Shown here piece by piece: positions 17,746 through 26,314 of a DNA stretch of 64,000 bases (the first letter of the stretch is position 1; each line of letters begins with the position of its first letter). This DNA comes from JBCBSZ01 sp039185015 (GTDB lineage Bacteria; Actinomycetota; Acidimicrobiia; Acidimicrobiales; Poriferisodalaceae). The stretch is taken from positions 28,354 through 92,353 of the forward strand of contig JBCDAU010000021.1 of NCBI GenBank assembly GCA_039185015.1, given 5' to 3'. The translations under genes were made by a program, and so were the position numbers. The notes under the pieces are model-generated. The model saw nothing but the letters and a program-made list of their open reading frames with translations. It did not search any database and was not told the origin of the DNA.

Positions 17746-19434
17746 TCAGGCCTGCGTCGCCGTCCCGATCGGGGGAGCGTCCGGCGTCGCGTCGTCCGGG
17801 AGCGTGACCGGGCCGCGGACTTCGCGCAGCACCGCCGGGACGACCTTGCGGAGGTAGGTCGGGAGCTTGACGAACGAGCTCCCTTCGGTGCGGAACGCGT
17901 AGTCGATCGGCACCTCGTGGAGCCGATGTCCCTTCGCCAGGAGATCGAGGGTGAGGACCTGCGCGTAGTTGTAGTCGTGGATGACCTCGGCTTCGGTCGC
18001 CGCCGTCCGCGAGAAGGCCCGGTAGCCGGTCTGGCCGTCGGTCATGGGTGTGCGGGCGACCCACCGGGTGAGGATGCTGAGCACCCGGTTGCCGACGAAG
18101 CGGTGCGGCCGCATCGTGCGGTCGCCGCCGAGGAAGCGGGAGCCGTGGACGAGGTCGGCCTCACCGTCGAGGATCGGGCCGACCAGGCGATCGAGCTGCT
18201 CCGGCGGGTACTCGCCGTCGGCGTCGGCGAACACCACGACGGCGGCGCCGGCGTCGACGCCGGCCCGTAGCCCGGTGCGCACGGCGGCGCCGAGGCCCTG
18301 GTTGGACTCGTGGCTGATGACCCGTGCGCCGGCCGCCTCGGCCCGCTCGACGGTCCGATCGGTCGACCCGTCGTCGATGACGAGCGGGATGACCTGCCGT
18401 CCGTGCACGGTCTCGGGGACCCGGTGGACGACGTCGGCGACGGTGGCCTCCTCGTCGAGAGCGGGGAAGAAGAGCACGACCGGGCCGTCGGCGGCGGGTG
18501 CTACGGCGCGTCGCGGAGGACGCTTCGGCAGGCGGAACGGTCCGATCAGGGACGGTGAGGGCACGAAGACTCCGAGAGCTCCGACGACCAGGGACCAGGC
18601 CGTCTTGAGGGCGTGGGTGGTGAGGGCGGCGGCGAGCGCGACCTCGGCGTCCGCGCCGGTGATGACCCACGCGGCGGTGGCGGCCGCCTCGTAGGTCCCG
18701 AAGCCACCTGGGGCGAGCGCCACGAGCTGGGCGGCGACCGAGACGGACGCGACGAAGATCGCCGCCGACCAGCTCGGGTCCAGTCCGGCCCACGTGGCGA
18801 CCCGGTGGACGAGCACGGCCTCGAGCAGCCACGCCGCAGCGGCGCCGAGCACCACGACCGGATCGCGCCGGACGGCGACGTCGCTGCTGGCCGCCTGGCG
18901 CAGCAGGATCGAGATGGCGACGAGGGCGCCGACCGCAGCCGCGACGCCGGCGAGGATGCCGAGCCAGCCGACGAGCTCGAAGGTGGCGCCCGGCGCGACC
19001 AGCGCGGCGACGGCGACGAGCGTGGCGATGTCGGCGAGACGGAGGGCGACCGTCGACGACGCGACGATGCCGAGCGGCAGGCCGCTGCGCTGGCGAGCGA
19101 CCAGGACCCGGAGGCCCTCACCGAGCCGGAACGGGAGGACGTGGTTCGCTCCGAGCGAGACGTGGACGGCCGACAGCGCATCACCGAACCGGAGCGAGGG
19201 GAGCAGCCGGCACCACAGGTGGGCCCGGAGGAGGAAGGCGCTCCCGAAGGCCGCCAGCGCGAGGGTCAGTCCACCGGGATCGTCGACCATCGCGTCGAAC
19301 GAGCGCGACAACGCGTCGGTGTCGACGCTCGCCGCGACGATCACGATGGCCACGAGGGTCGCCAGCACGGCGATCGCCACGAGCACGCCGGTGGATCGGG
19401 GACGCCATGCCAACCATGCCACGGCGGGGACCAT
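17746..19434 (-). CDS. Fusion of UPF0104 membrane domain and GT2 glycosyltransferase
   Basis: A 562-residue two-domain protein. Residues 1 to about 310 hold many hydrophobic helices of the lysylphosphatidylglycerol-synthase-TM/UPF0104 family; residues about 325-540 are a family-2 glycosyltransferase of the polyprenyl-phosphate-mannose-synthase type, with PALDEE near the start and the nucleotide-sugar DAD motif in FADADGEYPPE. It likely transfers a sugar to a polyprenyl lipid and helps flip or anchor the product. The two parts are usually separate genes. It is divergent from the DtxR-family gene. Confidence 0.83.
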   Translation of the reverse strand: MVPAVAWLAWRPRSTGVLVAIAVLATLVAIVIVAASVDTDALSRSFDAMVDDPGGLTLALAAFGSAFLLRAHLWCRLLPSLRFGDALSAVHVSLGANHVLPFRLGEGLRVLVARQRSGLPLGIVASSTVALRLADIATLVAVAALVAPGATFELVGWLGILAGVAAAVGALVAISILLRQAASSDVAVRRDPVVVLGAAAAWLLEAVLVHRVATWAGLDPSWSAAIFVASVSVAAQLVALAPGGFGTYEAAATAAWVITGADAEVALAAALTTHALKTAWSLVVGALGVFVPSPSLIGPFRLPKRPPRRAVAPAADGPVVLFFPALDEEATVADVVHRVPETVHGRQVIPLVIDDGSTDRTVERAEAAGARVISHESNQGLGAAVRTGLRAGVDAGAAVVVFADADGEYPPEQLDRLVGPILDGEADLVHGSRFLGGDRTMRPHRFVGNRVLSILTRWVARTPMTDGQTGYRAFSRTAATEAEVIHDYNYAQVLTLDLLAKGHRLHEVPIDYAFRTEGSSFVKLPTYLRKVVPAVLREVRGPVTLPDDATPDAPPIGTATQA

Positions 19435-19516
19435 AGGTGACCTTGACGCGGAACGTCGAACAGTCAGCCAACTTGACAGAGCGAGGCAAGTAACCCTGTG
19501 GACCCTCGGTGGCTGG

Positions 19517-19522
19517 TAAGAT
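19517..19522 (+). promoter_or_regulatory. -10 hexamer TAAGAT before the DtxR-family gene
   Basis: TAAGAT overlaps the first possible ATG (19521) and ends 7 bases before the ATG at 19530. This is why the second ATG is taken as the start: the transcript would begin at or near it. Confidence 0.5.
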
Positions 19523-19529
19523 GAGGAAC

Positions 19530-20225
19530 ATGGCGTACGAACCCGCTGAGCACCACCCGGCCTTCGAGGAGTACAGCGAGACGATCTTCGAGCTCGCCGA
19601 GGATGGCGTCGAGGTCATCCAGGCGCGCATCGCCGAGCGACTCAACGTCTCACGGCCAGCCGTGTCCGAGATGGTGCGCCGCATGCAGCGTGAGGGACTC
19701 GTCGACGTCGACGGGAACTCGCGCATCTCGCTCACCACCGAGGGTCGCGTCCTCGCGACCACGGTCGTGCGACGTCACCGACTCGCAGAGCGGTTCCTCA
19801 CCGACGTCCTCGAGCTGAGCTGGGCTGACGCCCACCACGAGGCCGGCCGGTGGGAGCACGTCATCTCGCCTGCGGTCGAGGAGGCGCTGACCAAGGTGCT
19901 CGGCGATCCGACCACCTGCCCGCACGGCAATCCGATCCCGGGTGCCGACTACGAGCTGCCAGACGGTGCCTGTGCGTTGTCGGAGATCCCGGTCAACGCC
20001 GAGTTCGTGGTCGAGCGCATCCCGGAGGAGCTCGAGTTCCAGCCCGGCCAGCTCGCCTTCCTCGAGGAGGGCGGGGTCATGCCCGGGCGAGTGGGCATCG
20101 TGGTGTCGTCCGCGCCGGACGGCACGACCACCGCGTCGATGAACGGCAACGTCATCGGCATCAGCGCGTTCTCGGCGGCCCGCATCCTCGTGACGCCGGC
20201 CGACCGCGCCGCGGCCGCCGTCTGA
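19530..20225 (+). CDS. DtxR-family metal-dependent transcriptional regulator
   Basis: A 231-residue three-domain DtxR/IdeR-like regulator: winged helix (about 1-75), dimerisation and metal domain (76-145), and a C-terminal SH3/FeoA-like domain. Numbering runs 4 ahead of IdeR. Site-1 ligands His83, Glu87 and His102 are conserved, as are site-2 Glu109 and His110. IdeR Met10 and Cys102 are replaced by Glu14 and Gly106, and the recognition-helix Gln43 by Glu47. Glu14 and Glu17 fall where MntR has Asp8 and Glu11. It could sense iron, manganese or both. It is a candidate controller of the iron boxes found downstream, but that link is inference. Confidence 0.9.
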   Translation: MAYEPAEHHPAFEEYSETIFELAEDGVEVIQARIAERLNVSRPAVSEMVRRMQREGLVDVDGNSRISLTTEGRVLATTVVRRHRLAERFLTDVLELSWADAHHEAGRWEHVISPAVEEALTKVLGDPTTCPHGNPIPGADYELPDGACALSEIPVNAEFVVERIPEELEFQPGQLAFLEEGGVMPGRVGIVVSSAPDGTTTASMNGNVIGISAFSAARILVTPADRAAAAV

Positions 20226-20254
20226 GCGCTGCGACGCTCGACCGAGCGACCCCG

Positions 20255-21664
20255 GTGCGCGGCTCGCTCGGTCGACTCCTCCTGATCGTCGGCGCGCTCA
20301 CGTTCGTCGTCGCCGTCGCGGCCGTCGACGCGCGCGCCACCTACGGGGCCCGGACGAGCGCTGACGAGCCGCAGTACCTGCTGACCGCGCTCAGCCTCGG
20401 GAACGACCTCGACCTCGACATCAGCGACGAGATCGAGAACGACGAGTTCCTTCCCTTCCACGAGATCAACCTGAACCAGCAGACGATCCCGCTGAACGAG
20501 GACGGGCAGCGGATCAGCCCGCACGACCCGCTCCTGCCGCTGGTGCTCGCGATCCCGATGGCGCTCGGAGGGTGGGTCGCCGCCAAGGTCGCCCTCGCCG
20601 TGCTCGGGGCGCTGACCGCCGCGCTGACGCTGTGGGTCGCCGTGCGTCGCTTCGGCATCGATCAGCGCGTCGCCGCGCTGGTCGTGGGCTCGGCGTTCGT
20701 GGCGCCGCCGCTGACGTCGTACGCCAACCAGGTGTACCCGGAGCTGCCGGCTGCGCTGTGCGTCGTCGCCGCGTTCGCGGCGCTGACCGGTGCCGTCGAC
20801 CGTCGCTCGACCGTGGTCACGATCGTCGCCGTGGTGGCCCTGCCGTGGCTGGCCGTGAAGTACGCACCGGTGGCCGCCGTCCTCGCTCTCGCCCTGCTGT
20901 GGCGCCTGCGGTCGGATCGTCGCGAGCTCAACGGCGTGTTGGCCGCCTTCGCCGTCATGGGCATCGCGTACCTCCTCCTCCATCAGCGCATCTATGGCGG
21001 ATGGACCGTCTACGCCGCCGGTGACCACTTCGTCGACGGTGAGTTGCTCGTGGTCGGTCGCGACCCGCAGTACCTCGCCCGGTCGCGACGTCTGCTCGGT
21101 CTCTTGGTCGACCGGGGGTTCGGGCTGGGCGCCTGGACGCCGTCGTTGCTGTTGTTGCCGGCAGCCCTCACCGGGCTGGTGCGGCGGCGGATGCCCGGCA
21201 CGGCGCTGTTGGTGTCCACCTTCCTCGTCGGCTGGGCCGTGGCGACGTGGGTGGCGCTCACCATGCAGGGGTGGTGGTGGCCCGGCCGTCAGGTCGTCGT
21301 CGTGCTGCCGCTCGGCGTGATCGCCATGGCCCTGCTCGCCGATCGTGTTCGCGCCCTGCTCTGGCCCATGGTCGGCGCCACCCTGCTCGGTACGGCCAGT
21401 TGGCTGTGGCTGGTGTTCGAGGCGTCGACCGACCGACGGACGATCATCGTCGACTTCGAGGAGACGGCGAACCCCTGGTACCGGCTCTGGTCGAGGGTGC
21501 TGCCGCAGATGCGGGACCCCGGGCTGGGCGACTGGTTGCTCTACGCCGGCTGGGGTGTGCTCCTGGTGGCGACCTGTGTCGTGACCTGGCGGCGGCTCGC
21601 GTCGGAACCGAGCGCCGAGCCTCAGCCCGCCAGTGCGATCTCGTCGGTGGCCGCCGGTCGTTGA
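20255..21664 (+). CDS. Polytopic membrane protein, GT-C glycosyltransferase-like
   Basis: A 469-residue protein with about ten transmembrane helices. After the first helix comes a soluble loop with SADEPQYLLTALSL and a HDPLLPL segment, a layout seen in GT-C-fold glycosyltransferases that use polyprenyl-phosphate sugars; the Asp-Glu near residue 35 could be the catalytic acid. GTG 20255 is preferred, 30 bases after the regulator stop. It ends by overlapping the convergent epimerase gene by 43 bases. A role with the GT2 fusion in cell-surface glycan assembly is plausible. Confidence 0.7.
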   Translation: MRGSLGRLLLIVGALTFVVAVAAVDARATYGARTSADEPQYLLTALSLGNDLDLDISDEIENDEFLPFHEINLNQQTIPLNEDGQRISPHDPLLPLVLAIPMALGGWVAAKVALAVLGALTAALTLWVAVRRFGIDQRVAALVVGSAFVAPPLTSYANQVYPELPAALCVVAAFAALTGAVDRRSTVVTIVAVVALPWLAVKYAPVAAVLALALLWRLRSDRRELNGVLAAFAVMGIAYLLLHQRIYGGWTVYAAGDHFVDGELLVVGRDPQYLARSRRLLGLLVDRGFGLGAWTPSLLLLPAALTGLVRRRMPGTALLVSTFLVGWAVATWVALTMQGWWWPGRQVVVVLPLGVIAMALLADRVRALLWPMVGATLLGTASWLWLVFEASTDRRTIIVDFEETANPWYRLWSRVLPQMRDPGLGDWLLYAGWGVLLVATCVVTWRRLASEPSAEPQPASAISSVAAGR

Positions 21665-22626
21665 GCGTGCCAGTCGACCTGGGCGGCGACGCCGTCGGTC
21701 AGCGACCACGTCGGCTGCCAGCCGAGTACCTGCTCGGTCGCCTCGATGTTCGCGATCGTGGTCATGGGATCTCCGTCGGCGCTGGGCGCTGACTCGAGTC
21801 GCACGGACCGTCCGGTCAGCGCGCCGACGAGCTCGATCAGCTCGTTGAGCGAGGTGGACACGCCGCCCCCGACGTCGAAGGCGCGTCCGGCGGCGTCCGG
21901 TGCGACGGCCGCAGCGATGGTGGCTGCGACCACGTCGGCGACGTAGGTGAACTCGCGGCGCTGTTCGCCGCTGCCACGACGCACGAAGGGTCGGGCGCCC
22001 GGCCTCGTCGCCTCGATCAGGCGGTGGATCGCCATGTCGGGACGCTGGCGGGGGCCGAACACGGTGAAGTAGCGGAGGTTGACCACCTCGAGACCGCGTC
22101 CGGCGTAGACGGCGGCGAGCTGCTCGGCGGCGAGCTTCGTCACGCCGTACGGACTCACCGGCCGCGGCGTCCGGTCGTCGTCAGCGCTGGAGGCCCCGTA
22201 GACCGATGAGCTGGAGGCGAGCACGACCCGCTCGACCCCGGCATGGAGCGCTGCTTCGAGGACGGATTGCGTCGCCCGCACGTTCCGGTCGGCGTAGGCG
22301 TCGAAGCCGTGCCCCCACGAGTCCTGCACGCCCGGACGGCCCGCCAGGTGGAAGACGACGTCGGCGTCCCGCCAGCTCGGGATCAGCGTCGGATCGGCCA
22401 CATCGCAGCGCCGGAACGTGAACGCTCCGTGCTCGGCCGCGGCCGTCAGGTTGGCGAGCTTGTCCTCGGGTTCGTACCAGGGGTCGAGATCGTCGACGCC
22501 CGTGACCGCAGCGTCGGCGGCGAGCAGCGAATCGACCACGTGGGAGCCGATGAACCCGGCGGCACCTGTCACGACGATCCGCCGGCCAGCCAGCTGCGAT
22601 TCTGCTTCGGGATTCTGCACGTCCAT
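21622..22626 (-). CDS. NAD-dependent epimerase/dehydratase (UDP-sugar type)
   Basis: A 334-residue extended SDR. GAAGFIGSH at residues 21-29 binds NAD; catalytic Tyr and Lys lie in SPYGVTK. GVDDLDPWY and RYFTVFGPRQRPDMA resemble UDP-glucose/UDP-glucuronate 4-epimerases. The ATG at 22626 starts just before the Rossmann fold. The product would be a sugar nucleotide for surface glycans, fitting the nearby glycosyltransferase-like genes. Confidence 0.87.
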   Translation of the reverse strand: MDVQNPEAESQLAGRRIVVTGAAGFIGSHVVDSLLAADAAVTGVDDLDPWYEPEDKLANLTAAAEHGAFTFRRCDVADPTLIPSWRDADVVFHLAGRPGVQDSWGHGFDAYADRNVRATQSVLEAALHAGVERVVLASSSSVYGASSADDDRTPRPVSPYGVTKLAAEQLAAVYAGRGLEVVNLRYFTVFGPRQRPDMAIHRLIEATRPGARPFVRRGSGEQRREFTYVADVVAATIAAAVAPDAAGRAFDVGGGVSTSLNELIELVGALTGRSVRLESAPSADGDPMTTIANIEATEQVLGWQPTWSLTDGVAAQVDWHAQRPAATDEIALAG

Positions 22627-22716
22627 GTTGAGGCGCACCTTATAGTGCGGCGGGGTGCGTGGTGCATCCGCCGGCTGGCCGGGTCCCGGCCGAGGCGATG
22701 ACATGGAGGAGCGCCG

Positions 22717-23061
22717 ATGATCGAGCTCGATGATCGCCCATCCGCACCGCACCCGCACGGACGCTTCGTCGTCCGTGAGATCGTGGTCGGCGAGGGGTGC
22801 ACGCAGCTGCTCGGGCTCGTCGACGGAGCTGCGGCCGTGGTGTCGATCGCCGAGGTGCCGTCGGCGGCTCGCGCCGACCGCTGGCGAACGGAGCTGCGAC
22901 AGGTCTCACACCTCGAGGTCCTCGTAGGCGCGACGACGTCCAGCGCCACCTGCAGGGCACACGGACGGGGGCATCGACGACCGATCGAGCGGTTCATCCC
23001 GCTCGCGGCGGGGCTCGGCCTCCGCCAACGCGGCGTGCCGATGATCGTCGACGTCCGGTGA
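22717..23061 (+). CDS. Hypothetical protein
   Basis: A 114-residue basic protein of no recognised family. A GGAGGAGCGCCG ribosome site precedes the ATG, which supports translation. No signal peptide, membrane helix or metal motif is visible. It is divergent from the epimerase gene and precedes the paralogue pair at 23110. It could be spurious, since such GC-rich DNA keeps frames open by chance. Confidence 0.45.
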   Translation: MIELDDRPSAPHPHGRFVVREIVVGEGCTQLLGLVDGAAAVVSIAEVPSAARADRWRTELRQVSHLEVLVGATTSSATCRAHGRGHRRPIERFIPLAAGLGLRQRGVPMIVDVR

Positions 23062-23081
23062 CACACCACGGCCTTGTCAGT

Positions 23082-23100
23082 GGGTAACAGGCACACCTAA
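23082..23100. promoter_or_regulatory. Weak putative iron box before gene at 23110
   Basis: The right part, AGGCACACCTAA (23089-23100), matches 10 of 12 positions of the DtxR/IdeR consensus half, but the left half does not match (10 of 19 in total). It overlaps a TAACAT -10 hexamer at 23098-23103, 6 bases before the ATG, where a repressor would block transcription. Confidence 0.35.
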
Positions 23101-23109
23101 CATCTCGGG

Positions 23110-23739
23110 ATGGACGGCCCATCTCCCGCCGATTTCGGGACGCGTTGCGACGCCGAGCGTCGCGTCGTCGCCATCAGGAAGGCGGCCACGCTCGTTCGAG
23201 CCATCCCGGGCCTCGGCGTCGCCCTGAGTCAGTCGGGGCGGCCCGGGCTCCGCGTCGCGGGTTGGCCCCCTCCGCCATGTTGCACGCGGGCGTCGATCAG
23301 TCCGGTGGTCTTCCATCGTGCGGCACATGTGCTCACCGACTGCGCGCTCGGCTCCGTTCCCGCTCCGCTGGGCTTCGATCTCGAGCTGCCACTCCAGGTC
23401 GAGCTGTTCGGTCGACGCGAGATCGAGATCGAGCCGCAGGACCTGCTCCGCATCGACATCGGTGACGGGCGCGGGCTCTTCGTGTTCGCTGCTGCGCTCG
23501 ACGATCTCGATTGGGCCGCAGCGGCCTGCGATGCCGAGCCGACCCCTCGCAACGCCGACGCTGTTCGGGTCGACCTCGACCGGGACCGCGACCTCGACGT
23601 CACGCTCGTCTCGGCTCGCTTCCCCTTGACCGACGGCCGACGGGAGGCCGAGGTCCGGCAGGTCGTCGTCTCCCTCGCCGCGGCCTACGCAGCTGAGGAG
23701 GTGGCGAGCTCGCTTGCCCGCCTCGGCTCGGTCGGTTGA
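23110..23739 (+). CDS. Small soluble protein, paralogue family member A
   Basis: A 209-residue protein with no recognised domain. It aligns with its neighbour at 23746 and more weakly with 55460-56008 and 63339-63866. Shared features are an N-terminal helix (VAIRKAATLVRAIPGL), a P-x-x-F-x-R segment near 65-70 where the paralogues have PC-x-(F/L)R, an LDVTL strand motif near 155-160, and a C-terminal AAYAAEEVA helix. No signal peptide. A leaderless-type start and a weak iron box lie upstream, and the gene opens the iron region, so an iron-related role is inferred only from context. Confidence 0.7.
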   Translation: MDGPSPADFGTRCDAERRVVAIRKAATLVRAIPGLGVALSQSGRPGLRVAGWPPPPCCTRASISPVVFHRAAHVLTDCALGSVPAPLGFDLELPLQVELFGRREIEIEPQDLLRIDIGDGRGLFVFAAALDDLDWAAAACDAEPTPRNADAVRVDLDRDRDLDVTLVSARFPLTDGRREAEVRQVVVSLAAAYAAEEVASSLARLGSVG

Positions 23740-23745
23740 TCCTCG

Positions 23746-24396
23746 ATGGAGATCGAACCCCCCGATCCGCCGTCCGCCCGCCTCGGGATCTTGGCCGAAC
23801 CGTGTCGGAACGACCAGAACCTGGTCGCGCTGCGCAAGGCGGCCGTGCTCGCCCACTGGATCCCCGAGCTCGACCTCCAGATCCACCAGGTCGGCAGCGC
23901 CGGGGTCCGGGTCGCCGCCTCCCGTCCGCCCGCCGGGTTCCGAGGTGCGAGCGTCGACCCGTGCGAGTTCCGTCGTCTGGTGATCAGGGTGATGGCTGGT
24001 GAGGTCGGCGTCGCAGCGCGCGAGCTGGGGCTGGTGCTGGGCCATCAGCTCCGTATCGAGCTGCACGCCGGTCCCGGACTGCTCATCGGTGCCCACGGGC
24101 TGGTGCGGGCGGAGCTCGACGGGGAGTGGGGGGTACTCGCGACCGCCGTGCTCGGCCATGACGGAGGCGCTGCGCTCGCCTCGGTCACGGTCGACGACGT
24201 GGCCCCACCGGACGACACGGTCCAGCTGGACCTCGACCACGACGGTCAGGTCGACGTCACCCTGCTCCACGCTTCGTTCCCGCTTCGGGATCGGGTCCGC
24301 GAGCGGATCGTGTTGAGCGCGCTGTCCGCAGCGGCGGCGACCTACGCCGCCGAGGAGGTCGCCCTCGCGCTCGCCGGCCTCGACGCCCCCTCCTGA
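23746..24396 (+). CDS. Small soluble protein, paralogue family member B
   Basis: A 216-residue protein, 6 bases after member A and so in one operon with it. It shows the family motifs most clearly: VALRKAAVL near 27-35, VDPCEFRR at 70-77, VDVTLLHASFPL near 168, and TYAAEEVALALAG at the C-terminus. The single conserved Cys73 is a candidate ligand or catalytic residue. No membrane segment or export signal is seen, so the protein is likely cytoplasmic. A 7-bp stem-loop follows the stop. Function is unknown. Confidence 0.72.
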   Translation: MEIEPPDPPSARLGILAEPCRNDQNLVALRKAAVLAHWIPELDLQIHQVGSAGVRVAASRPPAGFRGASVDPCEFRRLVIRVMAGEVGVAARELGLVLGHQLRIELHAGPGLLIGAHGLVRAELDGEWGVLATAVLGHDGGAALASVTVDDVAPPDDTVQLDLDHDGQVDVTLLHASFPLRDRVRERIVLSALSAAAATYAAEEVALALAGLDAPS

Positions 24397-24402
24397 CGGC
24401 GT

Positions 24403-24419
24403 CGCCGCCCCTGGCGGCG
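24403..24419. terminator. GC-rich stem-loop between convergent genes
   Basis: CGCCGCC, a CCT loop and GGCGGCG make a perfect 7-bp hairpin in the 37-base gap between member B and the fasciclin gene, which converge. No U-tract is present. Confidence 0.5.
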
Positions 24420-24433
24420 CGCCGTGGTGGTCG

Positions 24434-25147
24434 TCACCCGCCGAACTCGGCGGCTCTCGACGGCGGGATGAGGACGCCGTCGATGAGGTGGGCGATGCCG
24501 TTGTCGGCCACGAGGTCGGCCAGGGCGACGGTGGCCTGGCCGCCGTTGAGGACGACGGCGTCGCTCTCGACGGTGACGGTGACGGTCTCGCCGAGGAGCG
24601 TCTCGATCTCGCCGGCGGCGATCACGGCCTCGGCGTCGAGGGCGGCGCCGACGGCGGCGTGGTACTTCAGCACCTGGTCGAGGAGCTCGAAGTCGGCCTG
24701 CAGTGCTGCGCCGAAGTCGGTGTTCTGGGCGGCGAAGAGGGCGTCGTCGTTGGGGAGGAAGACCGTCACCGGCCCGTCGCCGTTGGCGGCGGCGGCGAAG
24801 TCGGGTGAGAAGGCGGCGAAGTTGGTGATGAGGGTGGCGCCGTTGGCGGCGCCCACGTCGACGACCGTGTTGGTCGCCGGAGCGGCCTCGGTCGTCTCGG
24901 GCGGAGCCGTCGTGGTCGGGGCGGCCGTGGTGGTCGGGGCCGCCGTCGTGGTCGGGGCGGCCGTGGTGGCTGGCGCTTCGGTGGTCTCCGCAGGCTCGGA
25001 TGCGCTCGCCGAGGCCGAAGCGCTCGCCGAAGCGGACGCCGAGTCGGAGGCGTCGTCGGAGTCGTCGCTGTCTCCACAGGCTGCCGCGACGAGCGCGAAG
25101 GCGGCGAGCAGGAGCAGCAGGCGACGGGTCAGGGGGTGTCGTTGCAT
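24434..25147 (-). CDS. Fasciclin-domain lipoprotein
   Basis: A 237-residue lipoprotein. The signal peptide ends at Cys24 (AAAC), followed by a Ser/Ala repeat and a Thr/Ala/Pro repeat tether to about residue 95, then one fasciclin (FAS1) domain with the conserved FLPNDDAL and the closing AHLIDGVLIPP. FAS1 domains mediate surface adhesion. TAGCCT lies 8 bases before the ATG (leaderless type). It is divergent from the siderophore-interacting protein and its link to iron is unclear. Confidence 0.88.
   Translation of the reverse strand: MQRHPLTRRLLLLLAAFALVAAACGDSDDSDDASDSASASASASASASASEPAETTEAPATTAAPTTTAAPTTTAAPTTTAPPETTEAAPATNTVVDVGAANGATLITNFAAFSPDFAAAANGDGPVTVFLPNDDALFAAQNTDFGAALQADFELLDQVLKYHAAVGAALDAEAVIAAGEIETLLGETVTVTVESDAVVLNGGQATVALADLVADNGIAHLIDGVLIPPSRAAEFGG
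24890..25060. repeat. In-gene tandem repeats coding a Ser/Ala and Thr/Ala/Pro tether
   Basis: Imperfect 15-base units (gtggtcggggcggcc type) and shorter gccgag-type units encode the low-complexity linker between lipid anchor and FAS1 domain. Confidence 0.6.
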
Positions 25148-25199
25148 GGCGTGTGAGGCTAGGTGAAGAGTCACCGGTTGGTCACCTTCTGGCCGCTGC

Positions 25200-25205
25200 T
25201 AGGTT
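25200..25205 (+). promoter_or_regulatory. -10 hexamer TAGGTT before the siderophore-interacting protein
   Basis: TAGGTT stands 7 bases before the ATG at 25213 with no ribosome site, a leaderless-type layout that fixes the start. Confidence 0.5.
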
Positions 25206-25212
25206 CGCCGGC

Positions 25213-26292
25213 ATGAGCGACACGACGGTGCAGGGCTTCTCTCCGGAGATCGCCACCGACATCCAGCACGTGATCGAGCACATCGAGGGCAACCACGGCG
25301 ACAGCCTGGCGTTCATCGCCTCGCTGGCCACCGACGGAGTCGCCGGCGAGACCCGGGTCGCCCGGCTCGACCCCGATGGCGTCACGTTCGAGATCGTCGC
25401 CATCGATGGGCGACGCCGGCTCGACTTCTCCGAGCCCGTCGGCTCGATGCCCGAGCTCCAGGTCCAGCTGTTCGGCTTCCTCACGCAGGCTCGAGCCGCC
25501 GCTCCGGATCATCCGGTGACCAGCATCGAGGCAGAGCTCCGGACCACCCAGTCGCTGCAGACGTGGCGGGGGACGGTGGTCGCCCGCACCATGGTGGCGC
25601 CCAACATGGTCGAGCTCGCGATCGGGGGGCTCGATGGCATGTCCGTGCTCGGGGGCGATGAGTTCTTCTACCTGATGGTCGGTACGCCGGACCGTCCTCT
25701 GGTCGTCGGTGCCGGTGCCACGATGAGCGAGATCCAGGCGCTCGAGGAGGATCAGCAGCCGGTCGGTGCCTCGTACACGACGAGGCGCCGGCGTCCCGAT
25801 GTGGGCGAGCTCGACCTGTGGGTGCTCCTCCACGGCCACGACGGCGGCGTGTCGGGCTGGGCCGAGGGCGCCGAGATCGGAGACGACGTCGCGCTCTGGG
25901 GTCCGCGTTCGGCCTACGAGCCTCCCGACTCGACGACGCGGCACCTCCTCGTCTGCGACGAGACGGGCGTCCCGGCCGCCTGCGCCATCACCGATGGCCT
26001 CCCCGCCAGCCATCCCGTCGACATGGTCGTGCTCATCGACGACCCTGATCACCGGCTGCCGGTTCCGGAGCGAGCGACGGTGCACTGGCTGCATCGCAGC
26101 GAGGTCGGGGCGGGCACCGACGTGTACGACTCGGCCGTGCGCACCATCGTCGGCGACGTGACCGGGCTGTATGCGTTCGGGGCGGGGGAGTCCCGTCAGG
26201 TCAGCGCAGCACGGAAGCTGCTCCGCACCGAGCTCGGCGCCGGCGCCGACCAGGTCCACATGACCGGGTACTGGCGCTCCGACCGCGCCTAG
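25213..26292 (+). CDS. Siderophore-interacting protein with N-terminal DUF2470-like domain
   Basis: A 359-residue flavoprotein. Residues about 10-95 resemble DUF2470, the small domain found in HugZ-type haem-degrading proteins (IEHIEGNHGDSLAF). Residues about 115-235 match the FAD-binding domain of siderophore-interacting proteins, with the flavin motif SYTTRR, and the remainder is the SIP C-terminal NAD(P)H domain with CDETGVPA, FGAGESR and a closing YWR. SIPs reduce ferric siderophores in the cytoplasm to free iron. The extra domain suggests haem or tetrapyrrole contact. A second, more diverged copy lies at 31402. Confidence 0.85.
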   Translation: MSDTTVQGFSPEIATDIQHVIEHIEGNHGDSLAFIASLATDGVAGETRVARLDPDGVTFEIVAIDGRRRLDFSEPVGSMPELQVQLFGFLTQARAAAPDHPVTSIEAELRTTQSLQTWRGTVVARTMVAPNMVELAIGGLDGMSVLGGDEFFYLMVGTPDRPLVVGAGATMSEIQALEEDQQPVGASYTTRRRRPDVGELDLWVLLHGHDGGVSGWAEGAEIGDDVALWGPRSAYEPPDSTTRHLLVCDETGVPAACAITDGLPASHPVDMVVLIDDPDHRLPVPERATVHWLHRSEVGAGTDVYDSAVRTIVGDVTGLYAFGAGESRQVSAARKLLRTELGAGADQVHMTGYWRSDRA

Positions 26293-26314
26293 GGTCACCG
26301 ACGGGAGCGCTGCC

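Noticed and set aside
19431..19449. Iron-box-like TAGGTGACCTT near the GT2 start
   Set aside because: Only about 10 of 19 consensus matches and it overlaps the start codon of the GT2 gene.
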